A DNA stretch of 64,000 nt from Brevundimonas naejangsanensis DSM 23858 (GTDB lineage: Bacteria > Pseudomonadota > Alphaproteobacteria > Caulobacterales > Caulobacteraceae): assembly GCF_000421705.1 (NCBI RefSeq), contig NZ_ATXN01000003.1, positions 315,001 through 379,000 of the forward strand, written 5' to 3'. Below are positions 47,094 through 56,191 of the stretch, piece by piece; position 1 is the first letter of the stretch, and every line of letters begins with the position of its first letter. Under the pieces are notes generated by a model that ran no database searches, was not told where the DNA came from, and saw nothing but the letters and a program-made list of their open reading frames with translations. The position numbers and the translations under genes are program-made.

Positions 47094-47168
47094 GGTCCCT
47101 TCGTCTATCGGTTAGGACGCCAGGTTTTCAACCTGGAAAGAGGGGTTCGATTCCCCTAGGGACTGCCA
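47094..47168 (+). tRNA. tRNA-Glu (TTC), copy 1
   Basis: 75 bases with encoded CCA. The acceptor GGTCCCT pairs with AGGGACT and the anticodon loop TTTTCAA gives TTC. It differs from copy 2 at one compensated anticodon-stem pair. Confidence 0.95.
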
Positions 47169-47304
47169 CGCGGAGTTTATCTCCCCTGACAATTCAAGCT
47201 GTTTCACCGCCGTGATTTCGCGCGTCTGCGTACTTGTTTCGTACGCGCCGATCCGCGCCGGACGGTCGACTTGCCGTTTTTTTGAAAAAGCGCGCAGCAG
47301 CCTC

Positions 47305-47332
47305 TTGCGTCGCCGAAAAGGGACGGCTATCA
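47305..47332 (+). promoter_or_regulatory. promoter of tRNA-Glu (copy 2)
   Basis: TTGCGT at 47305-47310, 16-base spacer, CTATCA at 47327-47332; same form as the first copy's promoter. Confidence 0.55.
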
Positions 47333-47351
47333 GGCCGCTCCTCCGCGCAGC

Positions 47352-47426
47352 GGTCCCTTCGTCTATCGGTTAGGACGTCAGGTTTTCAACCTGAAAAGAG
47401 GGGTTCGATTCCCCTAGGGACTGCCA
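47352..47426 (+). tRNA. tRNA-Glu (TTC), copy 2
   Basis: 75 bases, anticodon TTC, with CCA. The outermost anticodon-stem pair is T-A where copy 1 has C-G. CTCCGCG before and CGCGGAG after the gene can pair with each other and extend the acceptor stem. Confidence 0.95.
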
Positions 47427-47607
47427 CGCGGAGTTTTATCTCCCCCGACATCGTCAAAATCCTTCAGCGCGTCATTGCAACGCGCAGTTGCGCGCCGCCT
47501 TGCGTTCTTGACAATAATGTGGCGTAAAATGGGCAGCGAGATTGCCAATCTTGGTGTACCCGTGTTATGGTGACTGTCCCGGTGTGTTCGGGCGGGGGTG
47601 TTAGGTG

Positions 47608-48147
47608 ATGAGTTTCGAAGAGAGCGATACGCTTGAGACCGTAAAGGTCGCGGGCACGGTCAAATGGTTCGACGCGGGCAAGGGATACGGCTTCATCGTT
47701 CCTGACGATCCGGCTCTGACTGAATCTCGTGATGTCCTGCTTCATGTCACCAGCCTGCGCCAGGCCGGGCACGAACTGGCGGGCGAGGGCGCGGCCATCA
47801 CCTGCGAATGCGCCAAGCGGACCAAGGGCTGGCAGGTTGTGACGGTCATTGATCTGGATGCGGCCGTGGCGGCGCCTGTGATGCGCCGGGAAAGCATCCG
47901 GCCCTCGTCCATTGGTCAGGCTTTCTCTGCTGACACGCCGCTGGAAGCGGCTGTGGTCAAATGGTTCAATCGCACCAAGGGCTATGGATTCGTGGTGCGT
48001 GACGGCCAGGATGGCGATATCTTCGTTCACGTTGAGACGCTGCGACGCTGCGGCCTAGACGACCTGCTGCCGGGCGATCCGGTCAGCGTTCGCTTCGCCG
48101 AAGGTCCCAAGGGCCTCGTGGTGGCTGATATCAGACCGGGCGGCTGA
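47608..48147 (+). CDS. double cold-shock-domain protein
   Basis: A 179-residue protein with two cold-shock domains, an arrangement common in alphaproteobacteria. Domain one (about 14-80) shows [19 protein letters not shown] and the RNA-binding VLLHVTSL; domain two (about 112-178) has [18 protein letters not shown] and DIFVHVETL. Both keep the aromatic RNP1/RNP2 residues. Such proteins bind single-stranded RNA or DNA and act in stress or stationary phase as well as cold. A GTG three bases earlier is the alternative start. Confidence 0.93.
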   Translation: MSFEESDTLETVKVAGTVKWFDAGKGYGFIVPDDPALTESRDVLLHVTSLRQAGHELAGEGAAITCECAKRTKGWQVVTVIDLDAAVAAPVMRRESIRPSSIGQAFSADTPLEAAVVKWFNRTKGYGFVVRDGQDGDIFVHVETLRRCGLDDLLPGDPVSVRFAEGPKGLVVADIRPGG

Positions 48148-48165
48148 GTTCGTCCGTAAGGGACG

Positions 48166-48648
48166 ATGATGATGAACCTTACTCGCCGTTTGGCTCTGGG
48201 GGCGGCCCTGGGGATCGCCGTGACGGCTTCGGCCTGCGCGCCCACCGGGCCGATGGATGGCGCGGGGCGACCGCTTGAGGCCCTGTCCATCGTTACATCG
48301 ACGGGCGAGCACAAATTCATGGTGGAAATCGCGGACGACGACGCCGAACGCGCGCGCGGTCTGATGTTCCGCCCGCCGCTGGAAGACGATCGCGGAATGC
48401 TGTTCCAGTTTCCGGCGGCGTCCGAGCAGAGCTTCTGGATGAAGAACACGCCCAGTTCGCTGGACATCCTCTACATCGATCCGCGCGGCCGCATCGTCTC
48501 CATCGCCAGCCACACGACGCCGAACTCAGAGGCGCCGATTCCCTCGAACGGCGCAGCCAACGGGGTGCTGGAACTGCGTGCGGGACGGGCGGACGAGATC
48601 GGCGCCAAGCCGGGCGACACGGTGAAACACCCTTTCTTTCGCCCTTGA
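48166..48648 (+). CDS. DUF192 family lipoprotein
   Basis: A 160-residue DUF192 protein with a lipoprotein-like start: TRRLALGAALGIAVTASAC gives a lipobox-like cysteine at about 24. The body carries DDDAERARGLMFRPPLEDDRGMLFQFP, EQSFWMKNTPSSLDILYID and the closing GVLELRAGRADEIGAKPGDTV, all family signatures. The function of DUF192 is unclear. It follows the cold-shock gene by 18 bases and is likely in one transcript. Start among three consecutive ATG codons is uncertain. Confidence 0.9.
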   Translation: MMMNLTRRLALGAALGIAVTASACAPTGPMDGAGRPLEALSIVTSTGEHKFMVEIADDDAERARGLMFRPPLEDDRGMLFQFPAASEQSFWMKNTPSSLDILYIDPRGRIVSIASHTTPNSEAPIPSNGAANGVLELRAGRADEIGAKPGDTVKHPFFRP

Positions 48649-48716
48649 CCGACTAAGGCGCCGCTTAGGCCGTTGCGGCGCCGCCGCCGACGTGCCATGA
48701 GAGCGCTCCGTCGGTC

Positions 48717-48795
<79 letters not shown>

Positions 48796-48917
48796 GTTTA
48801 AGCCCTTTTGGGCTGGATGAGTTTTACACGCGTCCACGCGCGCAAGCGCTGCCTCTCAATCGGTTTTCTCGCTGGTTTTGGTTTCCCCAAAACAGACCCT
48901 TTGAACTTCATCTATGG

Positions 48918-49652
48918 ATGATAGCGGAACTTGTTGATAGGGCCGGTTTGAGCGAAGTTCGGTCTATGATCGCGACTACGGCTCCATTGACGACGCTCGG
49001 GTTAGCTGGCGATGGCGATGACCTCGACGTTCTAGTCGCGGTTGAACGGTCGTTCGGTCTTTCTTTCGAGGACGAGGAAACTTCTTCCTGGCAAACCGTA
49101 GGCGATTTTTACGAAGCCGTTCTGAGCAAGCTCGCTACGACGGCGATTCAAGGCAAGTGCTCGACTTCGATGGCGTTCTATGATGTCCGGCGGTTTCTAC
49201 GGAGCAGGGGAAGCGCTGGTGTTATCCGCCCGTCGACAAAGCTCCGGGACCTAACGCGGATACGTCAGGCTGCCGTGCTGAAGGCGTTGGCCGAAGAGAC
49301 GGAAACGGCGCCTGTTCCCTTGACCTTGGGGTGGAAGTTTTTTCCGGGGATCGCGCTGCTGATATTCGGCATTGCCGGCCTTCTAGTCTCTCATTCCCCG
49401 ATCATGATTGTTCTTTCGGCTATGGGAATTGTTGCGGGCTGGGTTGTCGTTCGCTCTGGCGCCGCATCATTCGGAATGAAGCCCGTTGGCGATCTTTCGA
49501 CCGAAATTGCGCGGTCCAACTTCGCCGTTTTCGCCGCCAAAGGTGCCGACGCTCGGCCGACGACAATCTGGCGGATATTTCGAGATCTGCTCGCGCAGGA
49601 AGCCGGCGTTCGTCCGGAGTTGATTTCCCGCCAGACAAGGTTGTTGGCGTAG
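48918..49652 (+). CDS. ACP-like membrane protein, uncharacterised
   Basis: A 244-residue protein of unknown function. Residues about 20-75 look like an acyl-carrier-type helical bundle (VLVAVERSFGLSFEDEETSSWQTVGDFYEAVLSKL), but the serine that would carry phosphopantetheine is not in place: GLAGDGDDLDVLV stands where DSL is expected. Then come a CSTSMAFYDVRRFLRSRG segment, two membrane helices (FFPGIALLIFGIAGLLV and IMIVLSAMGIVAGWVVV) and a C-terminal helix (TIWRIFRDLLAQEAGV) that resembles the first half of a second carrier fold. It lies just behind tRNA-Pro, and its GC content and codon use look lower than those of its neighbours. The longer frame through the tRNA is artefactual. Start among 48918 and 48966 is uncertain. 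Confidence 0.7.
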   Translation: MIAELVDRAGLSEVRSMIATTAPLTTLGLAGDGDDLDVLVAVERSFGLSFEDEETSSWQTVGDFYEAVLSKLATTAIQGKCSTSMAFYDVRRFLRSRGSAGVIRPSTKLRDLTRIRQAAVLKALAEETETAPVPLTLGWKFFPGIALLIFGIAGLLVSHSPIMIVLSAMGIVAGWVVVRSGAASFGMKPVGDLSTEIARSNFAVFAAKGADARPTTIWRIFRDLLAQEAGVRPELISRQTRLLA

Positions 49653-49782
49653 CGCCGAGCAGACCATTCGAACGTCGCTTATGGGTCGTGAAGCGAAGTT
49701 CGCTTGGGCCTGTAAGACGGGCTTCGCGATCCATATGGACGATGACGCGGCTTCACTTATCGCCGCATCGCTCTGACCCACA

Positions 49783-50511
49783 TTACGTCGAGGCGTAGCC
49801 GCCGTTGATGGCGTAGGAGAAGCCGATCGGCAGGGCGGCGCGGAACTGGGTGAAGAAGGCCGCCAGTTCGCCCAGCGTCGAGCGCGGAACGAAGATGATG
49901 TCGCCGCGACGCAGGGGCAGAATCTCGCCGCGCGGCGCGCGCAGGTCCAGCACCTTCAGCATGCGCAGATCGCCCGGTCCGCGTCGGATCAGGGCGCAGT
50001 TGCGGGCGTTGGACGTCGGCAGGACGCCGCCCGCCATGATCAGGGCCTGATAGGCGTCGATCTGGCCCGGCATGTCGAACATGCCGGGATTGCGGACCTC
50101 GCCGTCGATCCAGACCTTGAGCGGACCGGCCTGGCGCAACGTCACCTCGACCTCGGGGCGCAGCAGGTGAGGGGCGTAACCGGCCGAGATGTCGTCCTCA
50201 AGCTCCGACAGGCTGCGCTCGGCGGCGGTCACATGTCCGACGAGCGGCAGGGAGACCCGTCCATCGGGGCCGATCTTCAGCTGGCGAGTCAGTTCGGTCG
50301 CGGTGGGCAGGGCGACCTCGATCTCGTCTCCGGCGTAGAGGCGGTATTCAGGTTCGATATCGGTCCACGGCGCAAAGGGCAGGTCGCGCGGCAGGTCCGC
50401 CACCGTCTGGGGCCGGGGCAGGGCGGCTGACCCGCCGTTGCGACCGCCAGCCGCGCAGCCGGTCAGGCCGGCGCCCAGCGCCAGAAGAAGCAGGCGGCGA
50501 TCAACGTCCAT
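49783..50511 (-). CDS. hfsD: polysaccharide export outer-membrane protein HfsD (Wza-like)
   Basis: A 242-residue OPX-type lipoprotein: LLLLALGAGLTGC is the lipobox. It carries the polysaccharide-export domain (YRLYAGDEIEVALPTATELTRQLKIGPDGRVSLPLVG) followed by SLBB-type repeats (VWIDGEVRNPGMFDMPG). It would form the outer-membrane channel for holdfast polysaccharide. It is divergent from hfsA, and the set hfsD/hfsA-hfsB/GT/GT/hfsF/hfsE matches the holdfast secretion genes of Caulobacter. The symbol rests on this context. Confidence 0.85.
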   Translation of the reverse strand: MDVDRRLLLLALGAGLTGCAAGGRNGGSAALPRPQTVADLPRDLPFAPWTDIEPEYRLYAGDEIEVALPTATELTRQLKIGPDGRVSLPLVGHVTAAERSLSELEDDISAGYAPHLLRPEVEVTLRQAGPLKVWIDGEVRNPGMFDMPGQIDAYQALIMAGGVLPTSNARNCALIRRGPGDLRMLKVLDLRAPRGEILPLRRGDIIFVPRSTLGELAAFFTQFRAALPIGFSYAINGGYAST

Positions 50512-50636
50512 GAGCGGCCGGGTCCGATCGATTGCGAAACTGAAGTTCCTCCAAGTTGACGCCTTATGGGTAACGGCCGGTTAACGCCAACGCTTCAAGG
50601 TGTCCCGGTCTGACACTGGTGGATAATCCGGCCCGT

Positions 50637-52082
50637 ATGCGTTCGCACGTCACAGCAACCCGTCCCCGGTACGGCGTCATGGACGTCGTGGCCCTGCTGT
50701 TCCGGGAGCTGCTGTTGATGATCGTCATCTTCGCGGTGCTCTTCGGCATCGGCGCCGCTGTCGTGATGACGATGAAGAAGACCTACACGGCTGGAGCCAG
50801 CCTGTTTGTCGGCGTGGGCCAGGAATATGTCTACCAGCCGCGCGTCGGTTTGGGCGAGCGGGCTATGCCTCCTTCGGCCGCCGAGGTGGCTCAGTCCGAA
50901 GCCGCCATTCTGAACAGTCTGGAGGTCAAGCGTCGCGTGGTGCGCGCCCTGGGCGTCGAGAGCTTCCAGAGCCCCGATGCGCCCCCGCCCGCCGATCCGG
51001 CCCGCCGCGAGGCCTCGGCGGTTCGCGCGGTCGCCAGCGGTCTGGGCGTCGAGGTGACGCCGCTGAGCCCGGTGATCGGCCTGAGCTACAAGAGCGATGA
51101 TCCGGCCAAGTCGGCGCGGGTCCTAAACACGGTCATTGACCAGTATCTGACCTATCGCCGCGAGGTCTTCCAGGACCGCGCGACGGCGGCGATCCGCACT
51201 CAGCGCCAGACGTTCGAAGATGAGCTGGGCGACGCTGACCGCGCTTATGAAGACTTCCTGCGCACCAATAACATCGGCGATTTCGCCACGGCTCGGGCGA
51301 CGGTCGCCAGCACCTATCAGTCGATCTTCACCGAGCGGATGGGCGTTCAGGCTCAACTGCAACAGGCGTCGCAGCGCCTGTCGACCCTCGTCAGCCAGTT
51401 GTCGCGGACACCGTCGGAGGTGGCCCTGTACAAGGATCTGAACGTCTCGGCTCAAGACCTGATCCTGCAACTGCGCACCGAGCGTGAGAGCCTGCTGGCC
51501 CGCTATCAGGCTGACGCCCAGCCGGTGCGCGAGATCGACGCCAAGATCGCCCAGCTCCAGACCTATGTCGGCACCGGCACGGCGGTCGGCGCCAAGGAGG
51601 TCCGCACGGGACCGAACCCGATCTGGGTCGAGCTGGAGACGACCCGCATCAACGCCCAGGCCGAGCGGGACTCGCTGGCGGCGCGGTTGGCCGTGCTGGA
51701 TCGGCAACTGTCGGACCTGCGCGCGCGTCAGTCGCGCCTGACCGAACTGGAGTCGCGCAACTCGACACTGGCGGGCAACCGCGAGGTGCTGACCGCCTCG
51801 ATCCGCGAGTTCCAGCAGCGCGAGACCCAGAGCCGCGCCGACAACGAACTGGTCAAGGCGGGCGCCGATAACGTCACCGTCATCGAGCGCGCCCAGCCGC
51901 CGTCGAAGGGCAAGAGCCTGAAGGCGCCGCTGATGATCGCCGTCTTCCTGTTCGCCGGCTTCACCGCCCTGTGCGTCGGCCTGCTGCGGGTGCTGCTGCG
52001 GCCGGGATTCGCCATGCCCGCGACCCTGAGCCGCACCCTCAATGCGCCGGTGCTGGCCGTGGCGCCGGCCAAGAGCGCCTGA
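50637..52082 (+). CDS. hfsA: polysaccharide chain-length/secretion protein HfsA (Wzc-like PCP)
   Basis: A 481-residue inner-membrane co-polymerase-type protein. A membrane helix near the start (LLMIVIFAVLFGIGAAVVM), a Wzz-type domain, a long coiled-coil (about 180-410, rich in Gln, Glu, Arg and Leu) and a second helix near the end (APLMIAVFLFAGFTALCVGLL) are all seen. No kinase domain follows, so the kinase part is separate, as HfsB. It would span the periplasm and link to the HfsD channel. A GTG at 50619 is an alternative start. hfsB follows 84 bases on. Confidence 0.85.
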   Translation: MRSHVTATRPRYGVMDVVALLFRELLLMIVIFAVLFGIGAAVVMTMKKTYTAGASLFVGVGQEYVYQPRVGLGERAMPPSAAEVAQSEAAILNSLEVKRRVVRALGVESFQSPDAPPPADPARREASAVRAVASGLGVEVTPLSPVIGLSYKSDDPAKSARVLNTVIDQYLTYRREVFQDRATAAIRTQRQTFEDELGDADRAYEDFLRTNNIGDFATARATVASTYQSIFTERMGVQAQLQQASQRLSTLVSQLSRTPSEVALYKDLNVSAQDLILQLRTERESLLARYQADAQPVREIDAKIAQLQTYVGTGTAVGAKEVRTGPNPIWVELETTRINAQAERDSLAARLAVLDRQLSDLRARQSRLTELESRNSTLAGNREVLTASIREFQQRETQSRADNELVKAGADNVTVIERAQPPSKGKSLKAPLMIAVFLFAGFTALCVGLLRVLLRPGFAMPATLSRTLNAPVLAVAPAKSA

Positions 52083-52166
52083 GCGCGTATGACGCTGATA
52101 CGCGGCGATGACCGGCGGACGGCTCGTGCTAGGTTGCGCCAAATGGCGCGCGCGTAACCGATTCGC

Positions 52167-52868
52167 ATGGTCGATCTGACGACAGAGATGGCTGGCCTGT
52201 GGGCTGCGCTGGGGCCGGCCCCGGCGCATCGCGGCCGCGTGATCCTGTTCGCCGCCGCGACATCGGGCGAAGGCGTCTCGACGGTGGCGCGAGAGTTCGC
52301 CCGTATGGCCGCCGTGCGTGGACGCCGTTCGGTTTGGCTGATCGACGGCGACCTATCGCAGCAGGGGCAGATGGAACAGATCGCCGCCGAGCCGGACCGG
52401 TTCGGGCGCCTGGGGTCGTCTGTGCGGGCGTCGCCGGACGGATCGGCCTTCTACGCCGTGTCACCGCCGTTGCGCGGCCGTGACGGCAAGCCCGCTGCGC
52501 CGGGACGCATCCTGACGGCCAAGGCCTGTCTGGGAGGGCGGCTGTATGTCACCCGCTTCCATATGGAGCTGCTGCGCGCAGGGCAGCGGGTCGAGGCGGT
52601 CGATGATCCGCGCTATTGGACCCGGCTGCGGGCGCATGCCGACACCGTGGTGATCGACGCCCCGGCGGCGGACCGTAGCGACATGGCCCTGACGCTGGCG
52701 CCGCTGGCGGACTCAACGGTGATGGTGGTGGCGGCGGACAGTACTGGCGCGGCCGCGCCTGCCGCCCTGCGCGAGGAGATCGACGCCGCCGGGGGCCGTG
52801 TCGCGGGTCTGGTGATGAACCGTTCGACCTGGAGCCCGCCCAAACTGCTGAAGCGGTTCTTCAGCTAG
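52167..52868 (+). CDS. hfsB: CpsD-like ATPase HfsB, Walker A lacks lysine
   Basis: A 233-residue relative of the cytoplasmic tyrosine-kinase/ATPase partner of Wzc-type proteins. The P-loop region reads SGEGVST at residues 33-39, with Val37 where CpsD-type proteins have the ATP-binding lysine; the Walker A' part VWLIDGDLSQ is kept. The end has no tyrosine cluster. It is therefore probably not an active kinase, and may act as a structural partner of HfsA. Its 3' end overlaps by 8 bases with the convergent glycosyltransferase gene. Confidence 0.82.
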   Translation: MVDLTTEMAGLWAALGPAPAHRGRVILFAAATSGEGVSTVAREFARMAAVRGRRSVWLIDGDLSQQGQMEQIAAEPDRFGRLGSSVRASPDGSAFYAVSPPLRGRDGKPAAPGRILTAKACLGGRLYVTRFHMELLRAGQRVEAVDDPRYWTRLRAHADTVVIDAPAADRSDMALTLAPLADSTVMVVAADSTGAAAPAALREEIDAAGGRVAGLVMNRSTWSPPKLLKRFFS

Positions 52869-53814
52869 GCGCGCGCTGGCGGTTCAGGCGGTCCAGTTCG
52901 CTCTGGCCGTAGAAGCGCGGCTCGAAGCCCTTCATCCACATGATCTTGCCCAGACCGCGCGCGGCGCGGTCGGCCATCTGGGCGCGGCTGGCGCGGCCCA
53001 TAATGGTCATGGCGAGCGTCGCTGCGCCCCAGACCAGCGTCTGGATCGCGCCGATGGCCATCCAGCGGCCGACGCCCAGCCAGTCGCGCGCTTCAGCGGC
53101 CGTCTGGCTGGGGCCTTGGCCATAGGCGAAGGCGCGGGTCAGGGCGTAGCGCAGGGTGGCCCGATGCGGGGGAGCGAACTCATCCACCCAGGCGTCGGCC
53201 GCCCAGCCGAACCGGCCGCCGCGCGCCTTCAAGGCGGCGAACAGGACATCGTCTTCGCCGCCGATTTGATCCGATCCGACGTGGAAGGGCGACTCTCCCG
53301 GCAAGGCGGTCGCGCGCACCAGAAGCGAGTTGCCGCAGCCGTAGGGCTCGTCGATCAGTTGATCGCCTTCAGGGCCTTCGCGGCCGAAGAAGCGTTCCAG
53401 ATAGGCCGTCGCCCAGCCGGTTCCGTCCGGCACGCGACCCAGGATCGGACCGAACACGGCGTCGGCGCCGGTCGCTGCCTGACCGCGCAACAGGGCGGCC
53501 AGCCAGCCGGGGCTGGCGGCCTCGTCATCGTCCAGAAAAGCGATCAGCGGCGCTTGGGTAGCGGCCAGGCCCCTGTTTCGCGCGGTGGCCACGCCGGGGC
53601 GGGGCGCGTGGGTCCAGATCAGCGGGACCGGCGATTCGCCCTTCAACGCCTCGACCGTCGCACGGGCGCTGGCCTCGGGGTCATTGTCGGCGACGATGAT
53701 TTCGCGCAGGCGGCTGTCGACGTTCTGCTGAGCGAAGATCGAGCGCAGGGCGCGGGTCAGTTCGTCCGGGCGACGCAGGGTCGGAATGACGACGGCTACG
53801 TCAGGGCTGCTCAT
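52861..53814 (-). CDS. family 2 glycosyltransferase, holdfast-type
   Basis: A 317-residue GT2 enzyme. The nucleotide-sugar fold opens with VAVVIPTLRRPDELTRALRSI, the DxD-type metal motif is FLDDDEA, and the later GGEDDVLFAALKARGGRF block is the acceptor-side ED motif. The C-terminal part has one or two membrane helices (AIGAIQTLVWGAATLAM). It probably adds a sugar to the holdfast repeat on the lipid carrier. It overlaps the start of the second glycosyltransferase by four bases, so they are coupled. It resembles HfsG or HfsL in role, but I cannot tell which. Confidence 0.85.
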   Translation of the reverse strand: MSSPDVAVVIPTLRRPDELTRALRSIFAQQNVDSRLREIIVADNDPEASARATVEALKGESPVPLIWTHAPRPGVATARNRGLAATQAPLIAFLDDDEAASPGWLAALLRGQAATGADAVFGPILGRVPDGTGWATAYLERFFGREGPEGDQLIDEPYGCGNSLLVRATALPGESPFHVGSDQIGGEDDVLFAALKARGGRFGWAADAWVDEFAPPHRATLRYALTRAFAYGQGPSQTAAEARDWLGVGRWMAIGAIQTLVWGAATLAMTIMGRASRAQMADRAARGLGKIMWMKGFEPRFYGQSELDRLNRQRAPS

Positions 53815-54743
53815 ATCGCCTCTGCATAGAGTGCGGCGCGATACAGCCGCAGGCTGAGGCCGCGAACAGCGGGGGGCAGCAGGCCGATGCGCGCCGCCTG
53901 TTTGAACAGAGGCCGGATCAGGTGCAGGCCGGGCACGGCCTTCAGCTTTTTCGCCACGCGATAGCTGGGATAGGCGGCGACGAAGTCGGGGTGCCGGGCG
54001 GCCACGCGAGCGAAGTTGGGCGCCGACTGCTCATATTTGGCGGCGAGGGCCTCGACCGTGTCCAGACCCATGTGGGTGGCCGGGTTGTCGATGTGCGTAA
54101 CCGTGAACCGGCGCGAGACGCGCATGGCCCATTCGACATCCTCCCAGCCCCAGCCGCTGAAACCGGCGTCGAAGCTCTCGGTGTCGAACACGTCTCGGCG
54201 CACCAGAAGGTTGGAGGTGAAGACGTATTTTTCTGGCTGCAGCGCCCTCTGATCGGCGGAGATGCAGTCGGAGCGCGCGGCCATCTGGCGATGGACGGCG
54301 AAGCGCGCGTCGGTCGGCGCCTGAAGCAGGGAGAACCCGCCGAAGGCCACGGCCGGGTCATCCTTTATGGCCAGATCGACCCAGTCGCTGAGGAAGCGCG
54401 GATGGTCGGGGCGCATGTCGCTGTCCAGGAACAGAAGGAAGCGGCCGCGCGCGGCCTCAGCCAGGCGGTTGCGGCCTTTTGAGCGCCCCTCGTTGGCGTT
54501 CAGGGTGATCAATCGGGCGGGCAGGGACAGGGCGTCGATCAAGGCGGTCAGTCGCGCGGTCAGGGCCGGGTCCGCTGTGCCGTCGTCGAGAATGATCAAC
54601 TCGGCGCGCTCTGCGACGGCATGAGCCTCGCGGTCCAGCATCCGCAGCAGCACTGACGGATCGTCGCGCAGGAAGGGCATCAGCACCGACAGGACGGGCG
54701 TCGCCGCCGCCCATGCCGTGTTGTCGTGAACCGAGACGCTCAT
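53811..54743 (-). CDS. family 2 glycosyltransferase, holdfast-type
   Basis: A 310-residue GT2 enzyme. Its core is VLSVLMPFLRDDPSVLLRML, then LIILDDGTAD, the metal motif FLDSDMRPD, and GWGWEDVEWAMRVSRRF as the catalytic/acceptor ED motif. ATG 54743 overlaps the hfsF stop (ATGA), so it is translated with the flippase gene; the much longer frame upstream is a shadow. It likely works with the neighbouring GT2 in building the holdfast repeat unit. The sugar is unknown. Confidence 0.87.
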   Translation of the reverse strand: MSVSVHDNTAWAAATPVLSVLMPFLRDDPSVLLRMLDREAHAVAERAELIILDDGTADPALTARLTALIDALSLPARLITLNANEGRSKGRNRLAEAARGRFLLFLDSDMRPDHPRFLSDWVDLAIKDDPAVAFGGFSLLQAPTDARFAVHRQMAARSDCISADQRALQPEKYVFTSNLLVRRDVFDTESFDAGFSGWGWEDVEWAMRVSRRFTVTHIDNPATHMGLDTVEALAAKYEQSAPNFARVAARHPDFVAAYPSYRVAKKLKAVPGLHLIRPLFKQAARIGLLPPAVRGLSLRLYRAALYAEAI

Positions 54744-56191
54744 GCCGCCGCCTTTCGCGCCTGCAGGAAGCCGCGCAGGCGACGCAGCAGGTCGCGCACG
54801 CCCGCGGCGTTCAGGGCGTAGGCGACGACGCCGTACACGGCTACGCCTACGGCGGCGTCCATCATGAGTTCCGCGAAACCTCCGATCGGCGGCAGCAACA
54901 GTACGACCGCGGCCATGACGGCGGCCGCCAGGCCGCAGCGCGCCAGCGCGTTCCACGGCACGGGCAGCGGCAGGATGCGGCGGCCGATGGTCATGGAGGC
55001 GCTCAGGCCCAGTGCAAAGCTGATCGCCGTCGCCCAGGCCGCGCCCATGACGCCGAAGCGCGGGATCAACAGGATATTCAGGATGATGTTGCTGCCCGCC
55101 GGAATGCTCATGGCGAGCAACAGCCAGCCGGTGCGGCGGCCCAGCGTGAAAGCCTGTCCGAAATAATAGGTCGTCATGCCCGACAGGAATGCGCCCAGCG
55201 CGACCCACGGCGTGACGGAGGCGGCGACAGTGCGCAGGTCTTCGCCGATCATGAACTCGGCCAGCGGCCGTGCGACCAGGGCTACGCCCACGGCGGCGGG
55301 CAGGCCGATCAGCACCAGGGTCGAGGCCTGTTCTCGCGCGGCGGCCTGAAGGTCTGCGCGCCCGCCGCGTTCCAGCGCCATGACGAGGGCGGGAGCGCCT
55401 GCGGCGCCCAGCCAGACGAACATGACGTCCAGCGTCCGATTGGCGATGCTGTAGGCGGCGTGATAGGCGCCGACCGCCGCCTCGTTCATGAACAGGGCCA
55501 GCAGGAAGCGGTCGGTCGAGGCCAGCACCACGGTCAGCCCCAGACCGACGGCGATGGGATAGCCATAGACGGCGTAGGCTTTCAGCCGCTGGCGATCCAG
55601 CCGTCCGCGCCTGGCCTCGCGCAGTTCGGCGGGAAGGATGAAGGGCAGGGCGGCCAGCGGCGCCAGCAGCATACCCGCCAGCGGGGCCTCAGCCCCCAGC
55701 CCCAGCAGGGCCAGGCCGACGCCGAAGATTAGTCCGGCGACCGCGCTCCAGATATCGATGGCGGCGGCGGGGCCGACATTCCCCGCCGCGCGGAACCGTT
55801 CCTGCGCCAGCTTGAGGAAGCAACGCACGGGCACGCCCGCCAACGCCACTGCCAGGGGCAGGCGGAAACTGTCCGGCATCGGCCACAGCCACACCAGCAG
55901 GCCGACGACGGGCACGAAGACGGCGGTGATCAGAAAGGCGGCGCGATACAGGCTGGCGAAATGCCCGGCCATCTGCGCTTCATCGGATTGCGCCGCCCAG
56001 AAGCGGGCCATTGAAGCTTCCAGCCAGCTGAACGTCGCCACATGGGCCAGCGTCAGCACCGAATAGGCCAGGGCGTAGCGGCCGAAGTCCTCGGGCGACA
56101 GCAGGCGTGTAAAGATGATGATGGTCAGAAACCCGACCACGCCCTGCACGATATTGGCCGGCAGGTAGCCGAAAACCCCTCGCCAGAACAT
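54740..56191 (-). CDS. hfsF: polysaccharide flippase HfsF (Wzx/MATE-like)
   Basis: A 483-residue integral membrane protein with 12 to 14 helices, of the polysaccharide flippase fold. It begins FWRGVFGYLPANIVQGVVGFLTIIIFTRLLSPEDFGRYAL, typical of Wzx proteins (the RLL-PEDFG segment). The start at 56191 overlaps the hfsE stop (TGATG). It would move the lipid-linked holdfast repeat to the periplasmic face. The symbol is assigned from the gene neighbourhood. Confidence 0.87.
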   Translation of the reverse strand: MFWRGVFGYLPANIVQGVVGFLTIIIFTRLLSPEDFGRYALAYSVLTLAHVATFSWLEASMARFWAAQSDEAQMAGHFASLYRAAFLITAVFVPVVGLLVWLWPMPDSFRLPLAVALAGVPVRCFLKLAQERFRAAGNVGPAAAIDIWSAVAGLIFGVGLALLGLGAEAPLAGMLLAPLAALPFILPAELREARRGRLDRQRLKAYAVYGYPIAVGLGLTVVLASTDRFLLALFMNEAAVGAYHAAYSIANRTLDVMFVWLGAAGAPALVMALERGGRADLQAAAREQASTLVLIGLPAAVGVALVARPLAEFMIGEDLRTVAASVTPWVALGAFLSGMTTYYFGQAFTLGRRTGWLLLAMSIPAGSNIILNILLIPRFGVMGAAWATAISFALGLSASMTIGRRILPLPVPWNALARCGLAAAVMAAVVLLLPPIGGFAELMMDAAVGVAVYGVVAYALNAAGVRDLLRRLRGFLQARKAAA

